Shown here: one piece after another, positions 25,009-36,848 of the stretch
Position numbering within the stretch: the first letter of the stretch is position 1
How the letters are laid out: each line of letters begins with the position of its first letter
NCBI GenBank assembly: GCA_902806565.1
Contig: CADCXA010000053.1
Coordinates: 868,001-932,000, forward strand
DNA length: 64,000 bases
Source: Hypoxylon rubiginosum
Taxonomy: Eukaryota > Ascomycota > Sordariomycetes > Xylariales > Hypoxylaceae
Reading direction: 5' to 3'
Translations under genes and position numbers: made by a program
The notes under the pieces: generated by a model
Told to the model about the DNA's origin: nothing
Seen by the model: only the letters and a program-made list of their open reading frames with translations
The model's database searches: none

Positions 25009-25704
25009 TTAGGGGTTCCCGAGCTTTGCCTCGCCCTGTTCTGGCGCCAAACAACCCTTTTTCTGCTCTTTTGCTTGGAGGAAATGCCTGCTCTTAGGCA
25101 AAGGAGTATATCCTTTCGTCTGAGATACCATAGACTCGATTGAAGCTGATCGCGCAGGAATGACGAGTTTTAACGAGGTCCTTCTGAGCAGTTTCTCGAT
25201 AGGATCCGTACAGTCGTCTTGTTCGTCTGGGCGATCTAAGCCGGCATTCTCGATATTCGGCGGAGATGAATTGCGAGCCTTAGCCGCAAGCTCCTCCATC
25301 TTCTGCAGCCATGAATCAAAGGAGTCGTTCTCGGCATTCTTCAAGGTATTCGGCAGAGATAGACTGCCAGCATTATCCGAGAGCTCCTCCATCTTCGCAT
25401 TAAAAGAGTCACTCTCGCTTGAGCTGGCATTCTCGATATTCGTCGGAGGCGAATTGCGAGCTTTAGCCGCGAGCTCTTCCATCCTCTGCAGCCATGAATC
25501 AAAGGAGTCACTCTCGCTTAAGCCTGCATTTGGGCTCGTATAGCCATGCATCGTTGGTGTCTTCGGACGGGCAACCATTATGTCTTGACCGAAATTGTTC
25601 GGTATTATGATATGAGGAAGTCTAGGCAGCCTATTTTGGAAGTCCTGTGAGTATGGTTTATATATATTATGTTGAAACGCGGGTTGTTCATTTTCTTTGA
25701 TCAT
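25009..25704 (-). CDS. Orphan protein with internal repeats
   Basis: A 231-residue frame of unknown function. From about residue 60 it holds three related units of 25-35 residues: two nearly identical (DSFDSWLQ-MEELAAKARNS followed by PP-NIENA) and a shorter middle one (SDSFNAKMEELSDNAG). Each predicts an amphipathic helix and a Ser/Pro/Asn turn. The N-terminus (PAFQHNIYKPYSQDF) and the basic C-terminus (FLQAKEQKKGCLA) show no known motif. The repeats and acidic/basic patterning support real coding sequence. A transposon begins 30 bases upstream of the ATG and has cut the gene off from its original upstream sequence, so it may now be silent. Whether more coding sequence existed upstream is unclear. 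Confidence 0.6.
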   Translation of the reverse strand: MIKENEQPAFQHNIYKPYSQDFQNRLPRLPHIIIPNNFGQDIMVARPKTPTMHGYTSPNAGLSESDSFDSWLQRMEELAAKARNSPPTNIENASSSESDSFNAKMEELSDNAGSLSLPNTLKNAENDSFDSWLQKMEELAAKARNSSPPNIENAGLDRPDEQDDCTDPIEKLLRRTSLKLVIPARSASIESMVSQTKGYTPLPKSRHFLQAKEQKKGCLAPEQGEAKLGNP

Positions 25705-25734
25705 GATCAGAAAATGAACATCTCCAAGGTAATA

Positions 25735-25793
25735 CCATCTATCCCTAACCAGCGAGAACGACCCATTGGTAAACCCGCAAAATTAACCAAAAC
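25735..25793 (+). repeat. Left terminal inverted repeat
   Basis: Begins CCATCTATCCCTAACCAGCG directly after a TA dinucleotide (25733-25734) and ends in AAAATTAACCAAAAC. It pairs with the right repeat apart from nine transitions. Confidence 0.9.
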
Positions 25794-27881
25794 TTATTTA
25801 TTTTACTTACATATATCTTAACCAACTTTACTTTATATAACGTGAGATTGAAAATTCGGAGTAAATATTAATTAATTTACTCAAATATAAAATTTAAGAT
25901 TAATTAATTATATAATTATTAAGAACTAAGATATAACTTTTAATATAAAATACTAATTTTTAGCTTTTTATAAAGGTATTATTTTTTAAATATAAATTTA
26001 AATAATTTTATTAAAATTTAATATAATACCTTATAATAAAGAGATAATAATTAAAACTATTTTAAATATTACTTAAAATAATATTTCTATTTATATAGTA
26101 TCTTTTAAATATATAATTTTTTAATTTATTATATATTATTAATTTTATAAATAACTATTTATAAAAGCTTTTTAAAACGCTTAAATATTAACTTATAAAT
26201 AAAAAAAAAAACTTATTAAATAAATTATTTATTAAGATTTAATAAGATATACTTTTAACCATAATATTATATATTTAATTGTAAAAAACTTAATAAACTT
26301 AAAAAAGCTTTTAAATAAAAATTAACTTAAAACTTTTACTCGTTAAAATCCATTTATATATATAAAAATAAATCGTAAAATTAAAGCCATTAAATTTAAT
26401 AACTTTAATTTTAAAGTTATAAAATAATATTTTAATGTTAAATAAGGTAAGTATAAATAAATAAGGCTTAAATTAACTTTTAATATAAATAAAAAAGATA
26501 TTATAGTTAAATACGATAAAAAAGCTATATTTTTTTTATATATTTAACTTAATTAATTAACTGTGATATTAAAAATTAATAAACTAATTTTAAAAAACTT
26601 AATATTTAAAAAATCTTTTATAAAAAACTTATAAAATTATTTTTAAACGTTTTTTATTAAATATATAAATATTATAAACCAACTTTTTAAATTAAATATA
26701 ATTTTTAAAGAAAAAAATATATAAATAAGTTAATTTAAAAAGTAATTTAAAATTATAATTAATTAATATTATATAACATTTAAAAATAACTAAATAAATA
26801 ATAAAATTATTATTAAATAATTAAAAAACGTATTTATTATTAAAACTAAGTTCTTATTAAAATTTTTTTATAAGATATGTTTATTAATATTTAATAGTTA
26901 TAAAAGTTATATATTAATTAATATATTAATTTCTTTAATTTTAAATATTATTTTTTTAATTTTTTTATTTTTTTTTAATTCTTTATATACTAATAAAAGT
27001 GGGCCTTAGGATAAATTTATATTTATTTGTTTTTTTAATAATATTTATTTATATTTTTTACCAGTATATATTTTTTATAAGTTTTAATTATTAGATAATA
27101 ATCCTTATAACGTTTTAAAGTTTATTTATTATTAAATTTTAAATGAATTATTTATAATAACTAATTTTAATCTTATAAATAAACTTAATTTTTTATATTA
27201 TTATTTAAAAGTTAAAGTAATTGTTTTAATTATAAAAAATAATAAATCCGGTTTTAAAATAATAAAAAATTAATTAATTAATTATTTTAAAATGTTACGG
27301 TATCTTAAAATTTAATTAAATAAGGAAAATATTAAAAAATTAATTTAATAAAATTTAAATATTTATAATCTTGTAATATTAATTTTAACGTTATATATAA
27401 AATATTATATTTAAAATTTATTTATAATATTAAATTTAAATGTTTATAAGGTATTTAAAAATATAATAAGATTATTTAACCGCTAGATAATTAAGCTAAC
27501 CCTTAAAAATTAAAAAGTATTTACATTTAAAGCTTAAATTAAATATAACCAAGTTAAAAAACATAAAAAGGTTTTTAATCTTAATAAAAAATTTATTATT
27601 ATTATTAAAATACTTATAATTAATAGTAATATTAATAAGCAAGTTGGAATAACTTAATTACCCATTATTATTAAAAATAAAAAAGAAAAGTAAGATTTTA
27701 AAAATATAAATAAAAAAAATTATATTATTATATATATACTTTTTTAAAATACATGTTTTAATAAAACAATTTAAGCTTCGGTTAGATATATTGATTAATT
27801 AATTAATTTTATTTTTATCTATAGTAATTATATATTTCTATAATTTTTTGTGGATTAATTAAAGCCTTGAGAAATAGGTGG

Positions 27882-27940
27882 GTTTTGGTTAATTTTACAG
27901 GTTCGCCGGTGGGTTGTTCTCGCTGGTCAGGGACAGATGG
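27882..27940 (-). repeat. Right terminal inverted repeat
   Basis: Its reverse complement begins CCATCTGTCCCTGACCAGCG and ends in AAAATTAACCAAAAC. A TA dinucleotide follows at 27941-27942. This copy keeps more G and C than the left one. Confidence 0.9.
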
Positions 27941-28226
27941 TAGTCGGCGGCAAAGAAATCTTAACAATGGCTATGTATTGTATACAAGGCCTTAGATTAA
28001 ATCAATGAAACTGAATACAAACACTTCGTTCACATTGATTCATTCATACTGCTATTTAAAGGGAATGTCGCCCTCAACGGCCAAGATCTCACAGAGCAGG
28101 ATACGTAAATAAGCTCGTCTTACTCATACTAGGACACCCTCAAATCGTTTGTCGAGCCAATTGCGGGTACTCTAATCTCGGATACACCGACGTGAGACCA
28201 ATAAGAGAATAGTTTGTATCTGCAAG

Positions 28227-29321
28227 ATGGCTGACAGGAGTTCCCGTTACCGCAGTCGCAACAAATCTTACCGTAAGTATTCCGAGCCTTATTACAACGA
28301 TGCCTGGGAAGCCTCAAAAGACCCATATCATGAACGACGGGTTCAGCTTTCTAAGCAGCGAAGAGAGTCAATTTCTTCGGATCTCAGCAGGGCAACGACC
28401 CCAAGGCGACCTCCACCGCGTTTCTCCTCTCCAGATCCACGACAAGGGAGCAGAATAGACAACAGAAGGGAAAACACGGGAAGGTATAGGGATCAACAGG
28501 CTATGTCCTCATCTAGAGGTTCTGATACCCGCAACGAGGGTACGTCCCCCTCCGAACTTGCGAAATCCTGTCAAGATGAATTGGACTACTACACGACTCT
28601 TTCCAAGACACTTCCCCAGGGACAATGGATCAGCCCTCCGGACCCGCGTCGTTCTATCAGGCGTTCCGATAAGAAGCATTACAATAGAGAGATGGCCATA
28701 TCACAGAAGCGGTGGTCGACAGTGTCAATGCTGTTTTACGGTCAGGGAGTTTCCTACCTTCGAGATACAGACATCAAACAACCACATGGGATTTATAAGC
28801 TAGGGACTGTATTCAGCGCCCCTTTTCACACATCTTCGACGGTAGATGAAGCATACGTTTTGTCCGATGACCCTAACCTTACAGCCTCACCTTTTGGAAC
28901 GATATGCTCCAAGTACCGCAAGATGGTAGTAGTAAATACTTTTGCAGAGCACTGCACAGTCCTGCCGATCTACACGCACAACGGTCGGGGTCTTGATGGT
29001 AAGGAATTCGTCGACGAATTTGTCAGCATTCGGGATAGAAACGATCGTAGACCCGCTCCAAAAGAAGGGCCATACGCAGCGCTTCACGCGGTGAGGGATG
29101 CCACATTCAAGGGAACATTTATAGGAGGCAGGGCGTGCGTGAAACTTACCGAAATTTGCAGTCATCGATACGATTGCATGGCCACATTTGAAGGGCGGCT
29201 TGAGGAAGACTCAATTAAAAGATTACTAGATCTTCTCAAAGTAGTCACTCAAGTAAGTACGTTTCGAGGAAGTACGTTGCAAGGTGTCTCACGGCCCATG
29301 ATAGAAGGTAATGGGCGTTGA
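28227..29321 (+). CDS. DUF6590-domain protein
   Basis: A single exon of 364 residues. The first 150 residues are Arg/Ser/Pro-rich and disordered (SSRYRSRNKSYRKYSEPYY, TTPRRPPPRFSSPDPRQGS). From about residue 190 comes a DUF6590-type domain: GIYKLGTVFSAPFHTSS, then FGTICSKYRKMVVVNTFAEH, LPIYTHNGRGLDGKE and EFVSIRD. A compact segment follows (GRACVKLTEICSHRYDC). DUF6590 is common and expanded in filamentous ascomycetes and has no assigned function. The DUF match is from memory of its FGTI-RK-VVV and Y-H-GRGL pattern. It is divergent from the repeat-containing ORF across the transposon. Confidence 0.85.
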   Translation: MADRSSRYRSRNKSYRKYSEPYYNDAWEASKDPYHERRVQLSKQRRESISSDLSRATTPRRPPPRFSSPDPRQGSRIDNRRENTGRYRDQQAMSSSRGSDTRNEGTSPSELAKSCQDELDYYTTLSKTLPQGQWISPPDPRRSIRRSDKKHYNREMAISQKRWSTVSMLFYGQGVSYLRDTDIKQPHGIYKLGTVFSAPFHTSSTVDEAYVLSDDPNLTASPFGTICSKYRKMVVVNTFAEHCTVLPIYTHNGRGLDGKEFVDEFVSIRDRNDRRPAPKEGPYAALHAVRDATFKGTFIGGRACVKLTEICSHRYDCMATFEGRLEEDSIKRLLDLLKVVTQVSTFRGSTLQGVSRPMIEGNGR

Positions 29322-30562
29322 ATTCTCCACGGTACCTGATAGTCGGCAAAAGGAAGGTAGCTAGAAGATATAAAAATTAAACGAGTCAGGTTCTATTTGC
29401 ATGAAATGTAATATCCACTCACAAGTATTGAGTATGATCGGATTGATTGATCTAACTGCTAGCAGACTGTTATGAACCTAGAAATCATGTCAGTAACAAT
29501 TCGTTAATACCTTTATCACGATGTAAAACTACCCTTGTAGAGAGCTACATCAGTATTAAAGAGTGACAAAAACAGTTATGTATTATGTGACGTGCAGAAT
29601 CAACAAGGTTGTTGCGCCAGGGGCTGTCAACCCAACTACTTGAGTGACGAGTACCATCTATCCTAACATAACAGGTAGGTACCTCTATACCACAGAGAAA
29701 CAGGAGGGAGATATGGAATACAAGTTGAATGAGTGATAAAGGGTCCCCCGTATGAAGGGATGAACAAATAATTCGAAGGGAACCTTGGTGTAGCAATTTA
29801 GGGAATATCCAGTCTTGGTAGAATGCCAGTCATCTCATGGCCAGATAGCAATAATGAGACTCTTAACATAAAACCTCGTTCTTAAGTGATCTTTGTACGT
29901 GACTTTAACATATTGCAGATGGCTAAACTCACTCCATTCTGAGGTATAAATGATGGCACCACAGAAACTAAGATCTGTAAATGCTGGTTTTCGATAGGGC
30001 CTAATAGAACGAGCTGCCGAGGTAGTTCTACAGTAGAATCAATATCTTATAGAAATTAGCCCAGGTACCTCTACTTGCGAGACTTATCATCAGAAACCTT
30101 TTTTATTGTCCTTTAAAAATAAAGAACCCAACTACCATGGCCCAATAGCATTCTATCCTACGATCGACGTTTGATATCGTAAATACTGTGGGAGTGAGAC
30201 CCGAGGCTCTCCTTTGTGATTCAGTAAATACATCGATTGAAACTCATCAGGAGGAGCGGGCACCTCAGATACAGTGGATGCCGAACAATATGTGCGTATA
30301 AACACCATAGAACAAAAAGAGAGATAAATACAGTGAATCGAGTAACTAAGAAGTATTAACAATATTATCATTTAATAACAATTGTCATTGTATAATAACA
30401 AAGTGTGTAACTGGTTAGTACTTAAGATGAAAGAATAGCCGCCCCTTTCATTTCACCCTACGCTCAAAACGAAAACACCTCTCATATCCTAATAACTACC
30501 TAAGTGCATCCCACGCTTTGAGAATTGAGTCTGATAGCAGATATTTTCCTAACTCAACCACC
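29322..30562. other. Intergenic, nothing recognised
   Basis: About 1.2 kb of moderately AT-rich sequence. Short open frames on both strands lack domains and mutual support. It presumably holds the 3' end of the DUF6590 transcript and the promoter of the next gene. Confidence 0.45.
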
Positions 30563-31252
30563 ATGGAATCTCCGAAAAAAGAGGTTTCTTATGATGGTAA
30601 GGATATTACCTTAGACGCGAGTACTGATAATGAAGGCTGGTCGACAGCTGTTGATAGCTGCAATGTCAAGAAATTCGAAGGCCGCCGAAGGAATGTTCCA
30701 AATTCATTGCCTATTGACCGCGAAATCGAGTTCAAAGAAGAGAATATCCCACTTCGAGAGGCAAAGGTCGTCGAAACAGGCAAAGGCGAAACGATCGGCC
30801 TCTGCCGGTCGGATTCCCACGAGATTAAAACCGCCAAGGAGTTCTCCAAGGACAAGAGAGGCTTTTTCTCCAGGGTTAAGAGAGTTTTTCGGAACGACGA
30901 CGAGTGGATTCGCCTCCAGCGTCAATCCCAGGAGAACGCGGAGGGCAAGACGGAACAGGATCTTAAGGACTTCCACGAAGGCAAGCAGACGGTAAGTCAG
31001 GTAGATTCGCATCAAGCCGCGTTCCGAGACAGCGAGGGCGGCGAGGGGTATCACGTGGACCAGTTCCTCGCTAACCTCGACGACCTCGAATCTGCGCGCC
31101 CGGGAGAGGAGAACGAGGCGCAAAATGTCACGTCGTCAATAGTCTCCACTAGAGGTCCACGGAGAGTGTTTAATGACTGGATTGACGAGACCGACTTTAT
31201 GGAAGCCAACGCGACAATGCCCCAAGGGACACGGTACTACAGTGTTCCATAA
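30563..31252 (+). CDS. Orphan charged protein, 229 aa
   Basis: A single-exon frame that I do not recognise. It is highly charged and hydrophilic, with no membrane segment or signal peptide. Near the middle is a basic aromatic patch (KRGFFSRVKRVFRNDDEW) that could form an amphipathic helix. An acidic tail follows (DQFLANLDDLESARPGEENE), and the end is EANATMPQGTRYYSVP. I chose the ATG at 30563 because CAACCACCATGG is a good fungal initiation context; an in-frame ATG at 30518 would add 15 residues. Codon use looks like that of neighbouring genes, so it is probably expressed. Function unknown. Confidence 0.6.
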   Translation: MESPKKEVSYDGKDITLDASTDNEGWSTAVDSCNVKKFEGRRRNVPNSLPIDREIEFKEENIPLREAKVVETGKGETIGLCRSDSHEIKTAKEFSKDKRGFFSRVKRVFRNDDEWIRLQRQSQENAEGKTEQDLKDFHEGKQTVSQVDSHQAAFRDSEGGEGYHVDQFLANLDDLESARPGEENEAQNVTSSIVSTRGPRRVFNDWIDETDFMEANATMPQGTRYYSVP

Positions 31253-31888
31253 TCTTAGATTGTCATAAGGCACCTAACTTACCTAGGAGGTAGGTACATA
31301 CCTATGTAGAAGCTTGAACGGTTATGTAGCATGTAAAAGCCAATGATGAGAATGGGTAAACCGGCAATTCAACCTCCCTGAAGTTTTTAGATATTACATA
31401 TGAAAGTGAGAATCGGGCAATCTCTTGTAGTTATAAAACTCTTTTATTTTTCCTATTATTGTGTTGTTACTTACCCCTAGGTAGACAACTACAAACGTAC
31501 CTATTCAGCAATACTATCTCGTATGCCTATGCCAATCCTATAGCATCCTTTCCTTACAGCGCCTTGCTTCAATTCTCTCAGTCAAAGATGCCGTTTCGAT
31601 TATGTAGTAGTAGAACATTGGTATTGTTGAAAATCTCTAAGAAAGTGTCAGTCCCCCCCCGTTATTATGTAGCGCCGCAAACTCATGCCGATTAAGGCAG
31701 TAGATGAGCATCAGTATGCCTCCTCATTTCCAGATAAACACAAATTTCTATAAAAATCAGCTGGAAGCCTGCTAAGACAGCTTGACAGGCCGTACTAATA
31801 CACTACACTGTTGCAGAAAACCCCGTAGGTATGTGGTCAACTCCAAAATATACCCCGAACCTAGGCCGATGCGATGCATAACCGTCTA
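31253..31888. other. Convergent spacer
   Basis: About 640 bases between two converging stop codons. Contains TACCTAGGAGGTAGGTAC near 31281 and an eight-C run near 31656. No gene is supported. Confidence 0.5.
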
Positions 31889-34800
31889 CTACGCCGCCCT
31901 TCCTCTATTTCCACGTCCCCGACCTCTAGAACCGGAACTAGAGCTAGGTCCTGTCTGCGGCATACTGTTGCTGGCACCTGCCCCACTTCCACTACCCCTA
32001 TTGCTGTTTCCGCCCTTTATCTTATTATTCCGATTCTTTCGCCCGCCGCCGTTTTCTCTCTTCTTGTCTTTCTCCTCCTCGCGAGCGGTTCGTCTTGCTT
32101 CCTCTTCTTGCAAACGTCGGCTCTCCTGGTCCCACCATTCCTGGAATGCCTGTTCCTGTTGGATCTCTTGTAAGCTTCGTTTGGCGACTGCTTCACGCAC
32201 ACTCCGCTGTTCACGTTGTTGTTCCCCTATTATGTCGGCTAGACCAAGACCTATCTCTTGCTCTGGCCTAGGTGCCCGCTTCATGTAGGATTTTGAATGC
32301 GGCGTGAGCTGTTGCGAGGTGGACTGAGAAGAGGCTGTCGGCTGTCGTGTATCGCTGTTGGTTCTCTGGCCCGAAAATCGAGTATCGGGAGACGCTGTGC
32401 GCCGTGGGATTGCCTTGCTAGAGGAAGTTTCTGCAGCAAGAAGGGGTTTCGGTCTAGGCGGTCCTGCTGAAAGTCCCGCACTGAAGTCAGCCCCTTCGTG
32501 CGACGATGCCTTCGAAGCAGCTGCGGGCTTTTGCCAAGGGGATTCTCCATTTTCACCAGGTTTTACCCACGGCGATTGTGATTGTTGAGATTGTGACTCC
32601 TGTCGGGCAGACTCCTCGGCTTGTCGTTGCTGCATCTGTCTCTTTCTCTCTTTCTGGGACATCTTTTGAGGTGTGAGTTTAGTAGCCGCATCTTTGCTTT
32701 CAGCTGCCAATCCCGCAGAAAGGGCTGATTGAGCTGGTCGAGATTCCGCTAGCACCTCCCGCAAGTCCAAACGCGAGGTGGGTAGTGCTGAAGAGCCCCA
32801 GGGGCTTCCCCCAGATAGGACGCGCTTTGCTGCAGCATCGGGAGAGGACACAGCAGGAGTAATATTTGACCGAGACACTGCAGTCGGGGGACTAGTAATC
32901 GGCGTAACGGTGTCCTCGATAGCTTTCTTCTTAGAATCTCGCCGAGAACCTGCTAGCGTCGACAGCTGGTCCAAACCATTCCGTTCGCCGGGCAGCAGGG
33001 GTCGTGGGCTTGGGGAAACAGGAGTTGCAACACCAGGTGACACTTCTTCGTCCATAGCGAAGATAAGGTCAGCATGTGAGTCCCTCGCCTGTAGTTCAGG
33101 TGTGAAAGGTCCATCCTGAATCGCTTTCGACTTCGGCCGAGTTCTATCTGGTATTGGTGAGATATTATTGGATTCGTCCAAGCTCCCAAACCGAGTCTTA
33201 AAGGAAGACGATAGCTTTTTCTCGTCGTCCCTCCAAGTCAATCTAAATGCAAGTTCTTTTACACGCCTTCGTCTCTCTTCCTCAATGTCTTGGGCCAACT
33301 CAGGGTTGAGTTCGTGTAGGAGTAGCTCGGCCCTTCCACTTTTTGCAAATGGGCACCGGGCTAGCTGGTTATCTCTAACAACCTCATCGAGTTCCAACAG
33401 AAGGTCTTCGTCAAGATTATCGAGCAGACTAGCCGTATTAGCAACCTCATCCCATTTTAACGATTATAATGAAACAAATACATCCCAGATCACCTTCTCC
33501 CAAAATCAAGGTGGGTAAACTGATATAACGAGCAACGGTACTTACTGGTTTTCGAGCATCGATTCCATCTGCAAACAAATGTACTCAAGTCCCTTGTCCT
33601 TGAACTCGGTGACGGAACATGGGCTAATAGCATTGAGAAGTGCGGATATATTTCGGGTAGTAACTAAGGTAGGCAACAAAATTAGGAATCTGACATATAT
33701 GTAATAGGGGTAAGTCAACTTACCAAAGCGCCCAATGATCTTTTGACAAATCTGGGAAAGGCGGTCTAGCATCAGCTCATCGGCAATGCTCATAACATCC
33801 ATAACTAATTCGGAAAATTCGTCGATGTTCTCTGCGAGGACATCGTCGAAAAGTTCGTCGCCAACATCTGCATATAAGTGCTGAAGTACGTAGTGAAAAG
33901 ACTCCGGGTCCATGTGTTTCATGTCGATCTTGACGCGGTCAGAATCTTTCTGTGCTGCTCGACGGCTCTCCAGCCATACGCCACGGGAGCGGCCATGGAA
34001 AAGGCCCTCAAACCACGGGCATCTCTGGCAAAGCATGACGCTGTGAATAGGTATCTCGTCGCCATCTAGCTCTAAAATAGCGTCGCCGTCCTCAAAAAAT
34101 GCTGGATCCTCAACTGCTGATTTGAGGTCTCTGCCCATAGAGCGCGGCGGCGAGCATTGGATCCTAACAGCAGCCTCTAAATCGTTCATGCCAAGCTTCG
34201 TCGCCAGCTTCATCAACTCGGTGCGAACTTGACGATATCTATACGCGAGAGGCTTCGATTGTCGCGTGAAGTTCCAAGCCGGTATTACTTTATCACCGTA
34301 CATGTAGACGACCAGATTCATTAACGTGATCAAATCCACACTGCCAACAAGCTCAACAATTGTGATATTGTCGCGCATGCTGATGTTCAGGAGGTCGGGC
34401 ACCTCGTAGGCTCCAATTTCCCTGAATCTCTGCAAGGCGCTCCGAAACACTGTACTTCTGGCTGATAGAATCCAAGAGTGTACCGGAAGAGCGACTGCCG
34501 GGTAGGCTGCTGCACGGATCACCAAGCCGAGACTTTCATGCTGAAAACTCCAGTCTCTAAGATGAACCTGGAGGTCTTCTTCAAGGTCAGTGGATGTCAA
34601 CACTTCATAAGCTAGTGCATCCACTCGGCCCTTTAAGACATCGGGATCATGAAATTTCCACGTGTCCTTATTCTCTCGCGATTTGGAATTCAAGGCAGTA
34701 AATCCAGAAAGAGGCGACAGAGGAGCTATATCTTGCCATAATGTCGGCTGATCAATCTCGAGTTGTTCCCGCGTCACATCGCAATCCTTTCGAATCGCAG

Positions 34801-36848
34801 CGTAGGCGCCAAATGCGGAGCTTCTAACAGCCACAATATCGGTAATATAGGGAACACGCTGGAATTTGAAATCTTTTCGCTTGGCGTCTGCTGCGGATGA
34901 TTTGGTATCTTTGGCCTTTGTTCGCTTAACACGATGCCAGACTGCCCCTGACTGCGTAGAAATCATAACAGCACCATTCTCCCCGACAGAGACAGATTTG
35001 ACACCGTCCTTTTTAGAGCTCCAGATACACTGGGGTATTGTCACGGCATCCTTGATCTTAGACGGGTTCGTTGTAGAGGAGGCCAACTGGTTACCGTCTA
35101 ATTTGTAATTGATTGCCATGGTGAAGAGATCACCATTTCCCATGACCGCCGCAATGGTATCTCCGCCAGAAGTGATATAGCGTATCTCACGTCGGCGAGA
35201 GTCATAACGAGAGGACATGGAGAGTTGCACTGAGCGTTGAAGGGGCGAATTTGTAAATGGATCATAAGAGGGAAACTTGATCATGTTGTAACCGTAGCTG
35301 GTAAAGACGCAGACTGTATGGTCCTCGAAAAGGCAAGAAGTTGCGCTCTCGATAGCTGATACCATGACGATCGAAGAGTGGCTCGAAAGGAGGGTCGCGG
35401 CAACTTTTCTGGGGATAATCTGAACCTCGAGGGACCTAGAATCCGCATCCATTAAGGCAAGCTGACCAACATTCTTTCCCCAGCAGAACAGGGAGGATCC
35501 CGTATGTGCAACAGAGTGGATAGCGGAGGCGGCCGCTCCGAGTATAACCTCCTTCTTCAGTGGTCCAAATACCTGTCGGGGCGTTGTACTCATTGGTTCC
35601 TCGTCAGGCTTTGCTGGTGCAGGAAGCACAAACCCAAGCTGTGAATCAGTGTTGAGACCCCATGTCCAAAGCTCACCCGTGCTAGTCACAGCCATCGAAT
35701 GATTCTGGCCAAGCGAGATTTGAACCACCTTCTTGTCAGACAAGCCGCCTTGAACAGGTGTAAAGTTGAACCTAGTATTTTCATCGCCGAGACCTAGACG
35801 ACCACCACGTCCGATGCCGCAAATATACAGATTGGACATGGGGTCGGTTGTAAGGACAGCGCTGTGTAGCTTGGAGAGCACGACATCCTGGATCTTCAAA
35901 GGGCGACTCTGGATTAACGAAGGCACCTCCGTCAGATCGCGAGATGCAGAATCCTCCAGGTTTGACTGGCGCTTCTTTTCCTCTAGATACTGGTCATAGA
36001 AGTGTTGGATGAGCTGATTTGGCCGCTTCAAATAGATGCGCTCGGGAAATTGTCGGTCATCTTCGTCACCAAGACCAAGCGTGAGGTTATTGTTGCTGCC
36101 GAACGTGAAGACTTCTTCGCCCAGCGCGGATGACTTCCCGTGATGTCTGAACAAGCATTAGCGAAAGACGCAGCTGGAGAACCAACGAGCTCGCGTCTAA
36201 CCTGACATCTTCACCTGCCGAGCCTTCGTCACTGTCCGATTCATACTCTTCCGAACTCGCATGATCTTCCGAGACTTTCAGCGTTCGAAGCGCAATAGTA
36301 GCATTGTAGACATCGAAAGGGCTGTTTCCTTCGTGATCTTTCGTCTTAATTAATTGCCCTACCCTTGTCACAGTAGATCCGCCGAGTACGCCTATCAAGT
36401 CACTACGTTCCTTCACAAGTAGCAATCGCGCGATCGATATATTCCCGTTGTACAGAGCCCTATGTAGCGCATTCCACCCGCTCTCGTAGTCCTGGGCATA
36501 GATATCGATCGCGGGGTGGTCGAGGAGGGCCTCGACAAAGGATATGGCATTCGGCGCGGTAGAAGAGGCGGCACGGAGAAGAACTGTTAAACCCGAATAA
36601 TCGCGACTATTGATCTCACCCTTTCCAAGACTATTACCGGCATTCTTGGGCGCGACAATGGCAGCGCCAAAGCCGGAGGCCTTGCGCAATTTAGTAGTAG
36701 CTCGTGGAGAGCTACCAAATGCGCCTGGACTACCTACTCCTGTTCCTGGGCTCTTGGATAGATTCTGGGAATAGCCAGCCGGGACCAGCAGTCGACGAAA
36801 TTTGTCGACGTCATTTTCCCAGTAGTATTTCCAAAGTAGGTGACTCAT
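31889..36848 (-). CDS. IBtk-like ankyrin-RCC1-BTB protein
   Basis: Exons 36848-36202, 36146-33724, 33663-33546 and 33428-31889 encode 1575 residues. The order is two or three ankyrin repeats (DYSGLTVLLRAAS and GWNALHRALYNGNISIARLL, about residues 80-150), then an acidic linker. An RCC1-type propeller follows (EVFTFGSNNNLTLGLGDEDD, LYICGIGRGGRLGLGDENTR, GELWTWGLNTDSQLG, about 220-600). Next is a degenerate BTB near 770 and a second BTB (ILELDGDEIPIHSVMLCQRC) near 900. After LEYICLQMESMLENHLLDNL comes a long disordered tail ending GRGRGNRGRAA. This is the architecture of inhibitor of Bruton kinase (IBtk), whose human form is a Cul3 adaptor. An adaptor role in fungi is inference. The last intron was placed at GGCTAG, because the nearer AG acceptors break the frame. 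Confidence 0.88.

Larger units (their letters stand above)
25735..27940. mobile_element. RIP-degraded Tc1/mariner-type (Fot1/pogo-like) DNA transposon
   Basis: A 2206-base block with terminal inverted repeats of about 59 bases (extendable to about 66), flanked on both sides by TA, the target duplication of Tc1/mariner elements. The interior is almost entirely A and T, with TTAATTAA-like runs throughout. Every mismatch between the two terminal repeats is a C/T or G/A transition, the mark of repeat-induced point mutation. Size, TIR and TA site fit Fot1/pogo-type elements. No transposase frame survives, so the family call rests on the ends and size only. Confidence 0.88.

Noticed and set aside
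25800..27850. AT-rich block as a centromere piece or mitochondrial DNA insertion
   Set aside because: It is bounded exactly by inverted repeats and TA duplications, and no mitochondrial gene text is visible, so a RIP-mutated transposon explains it better.
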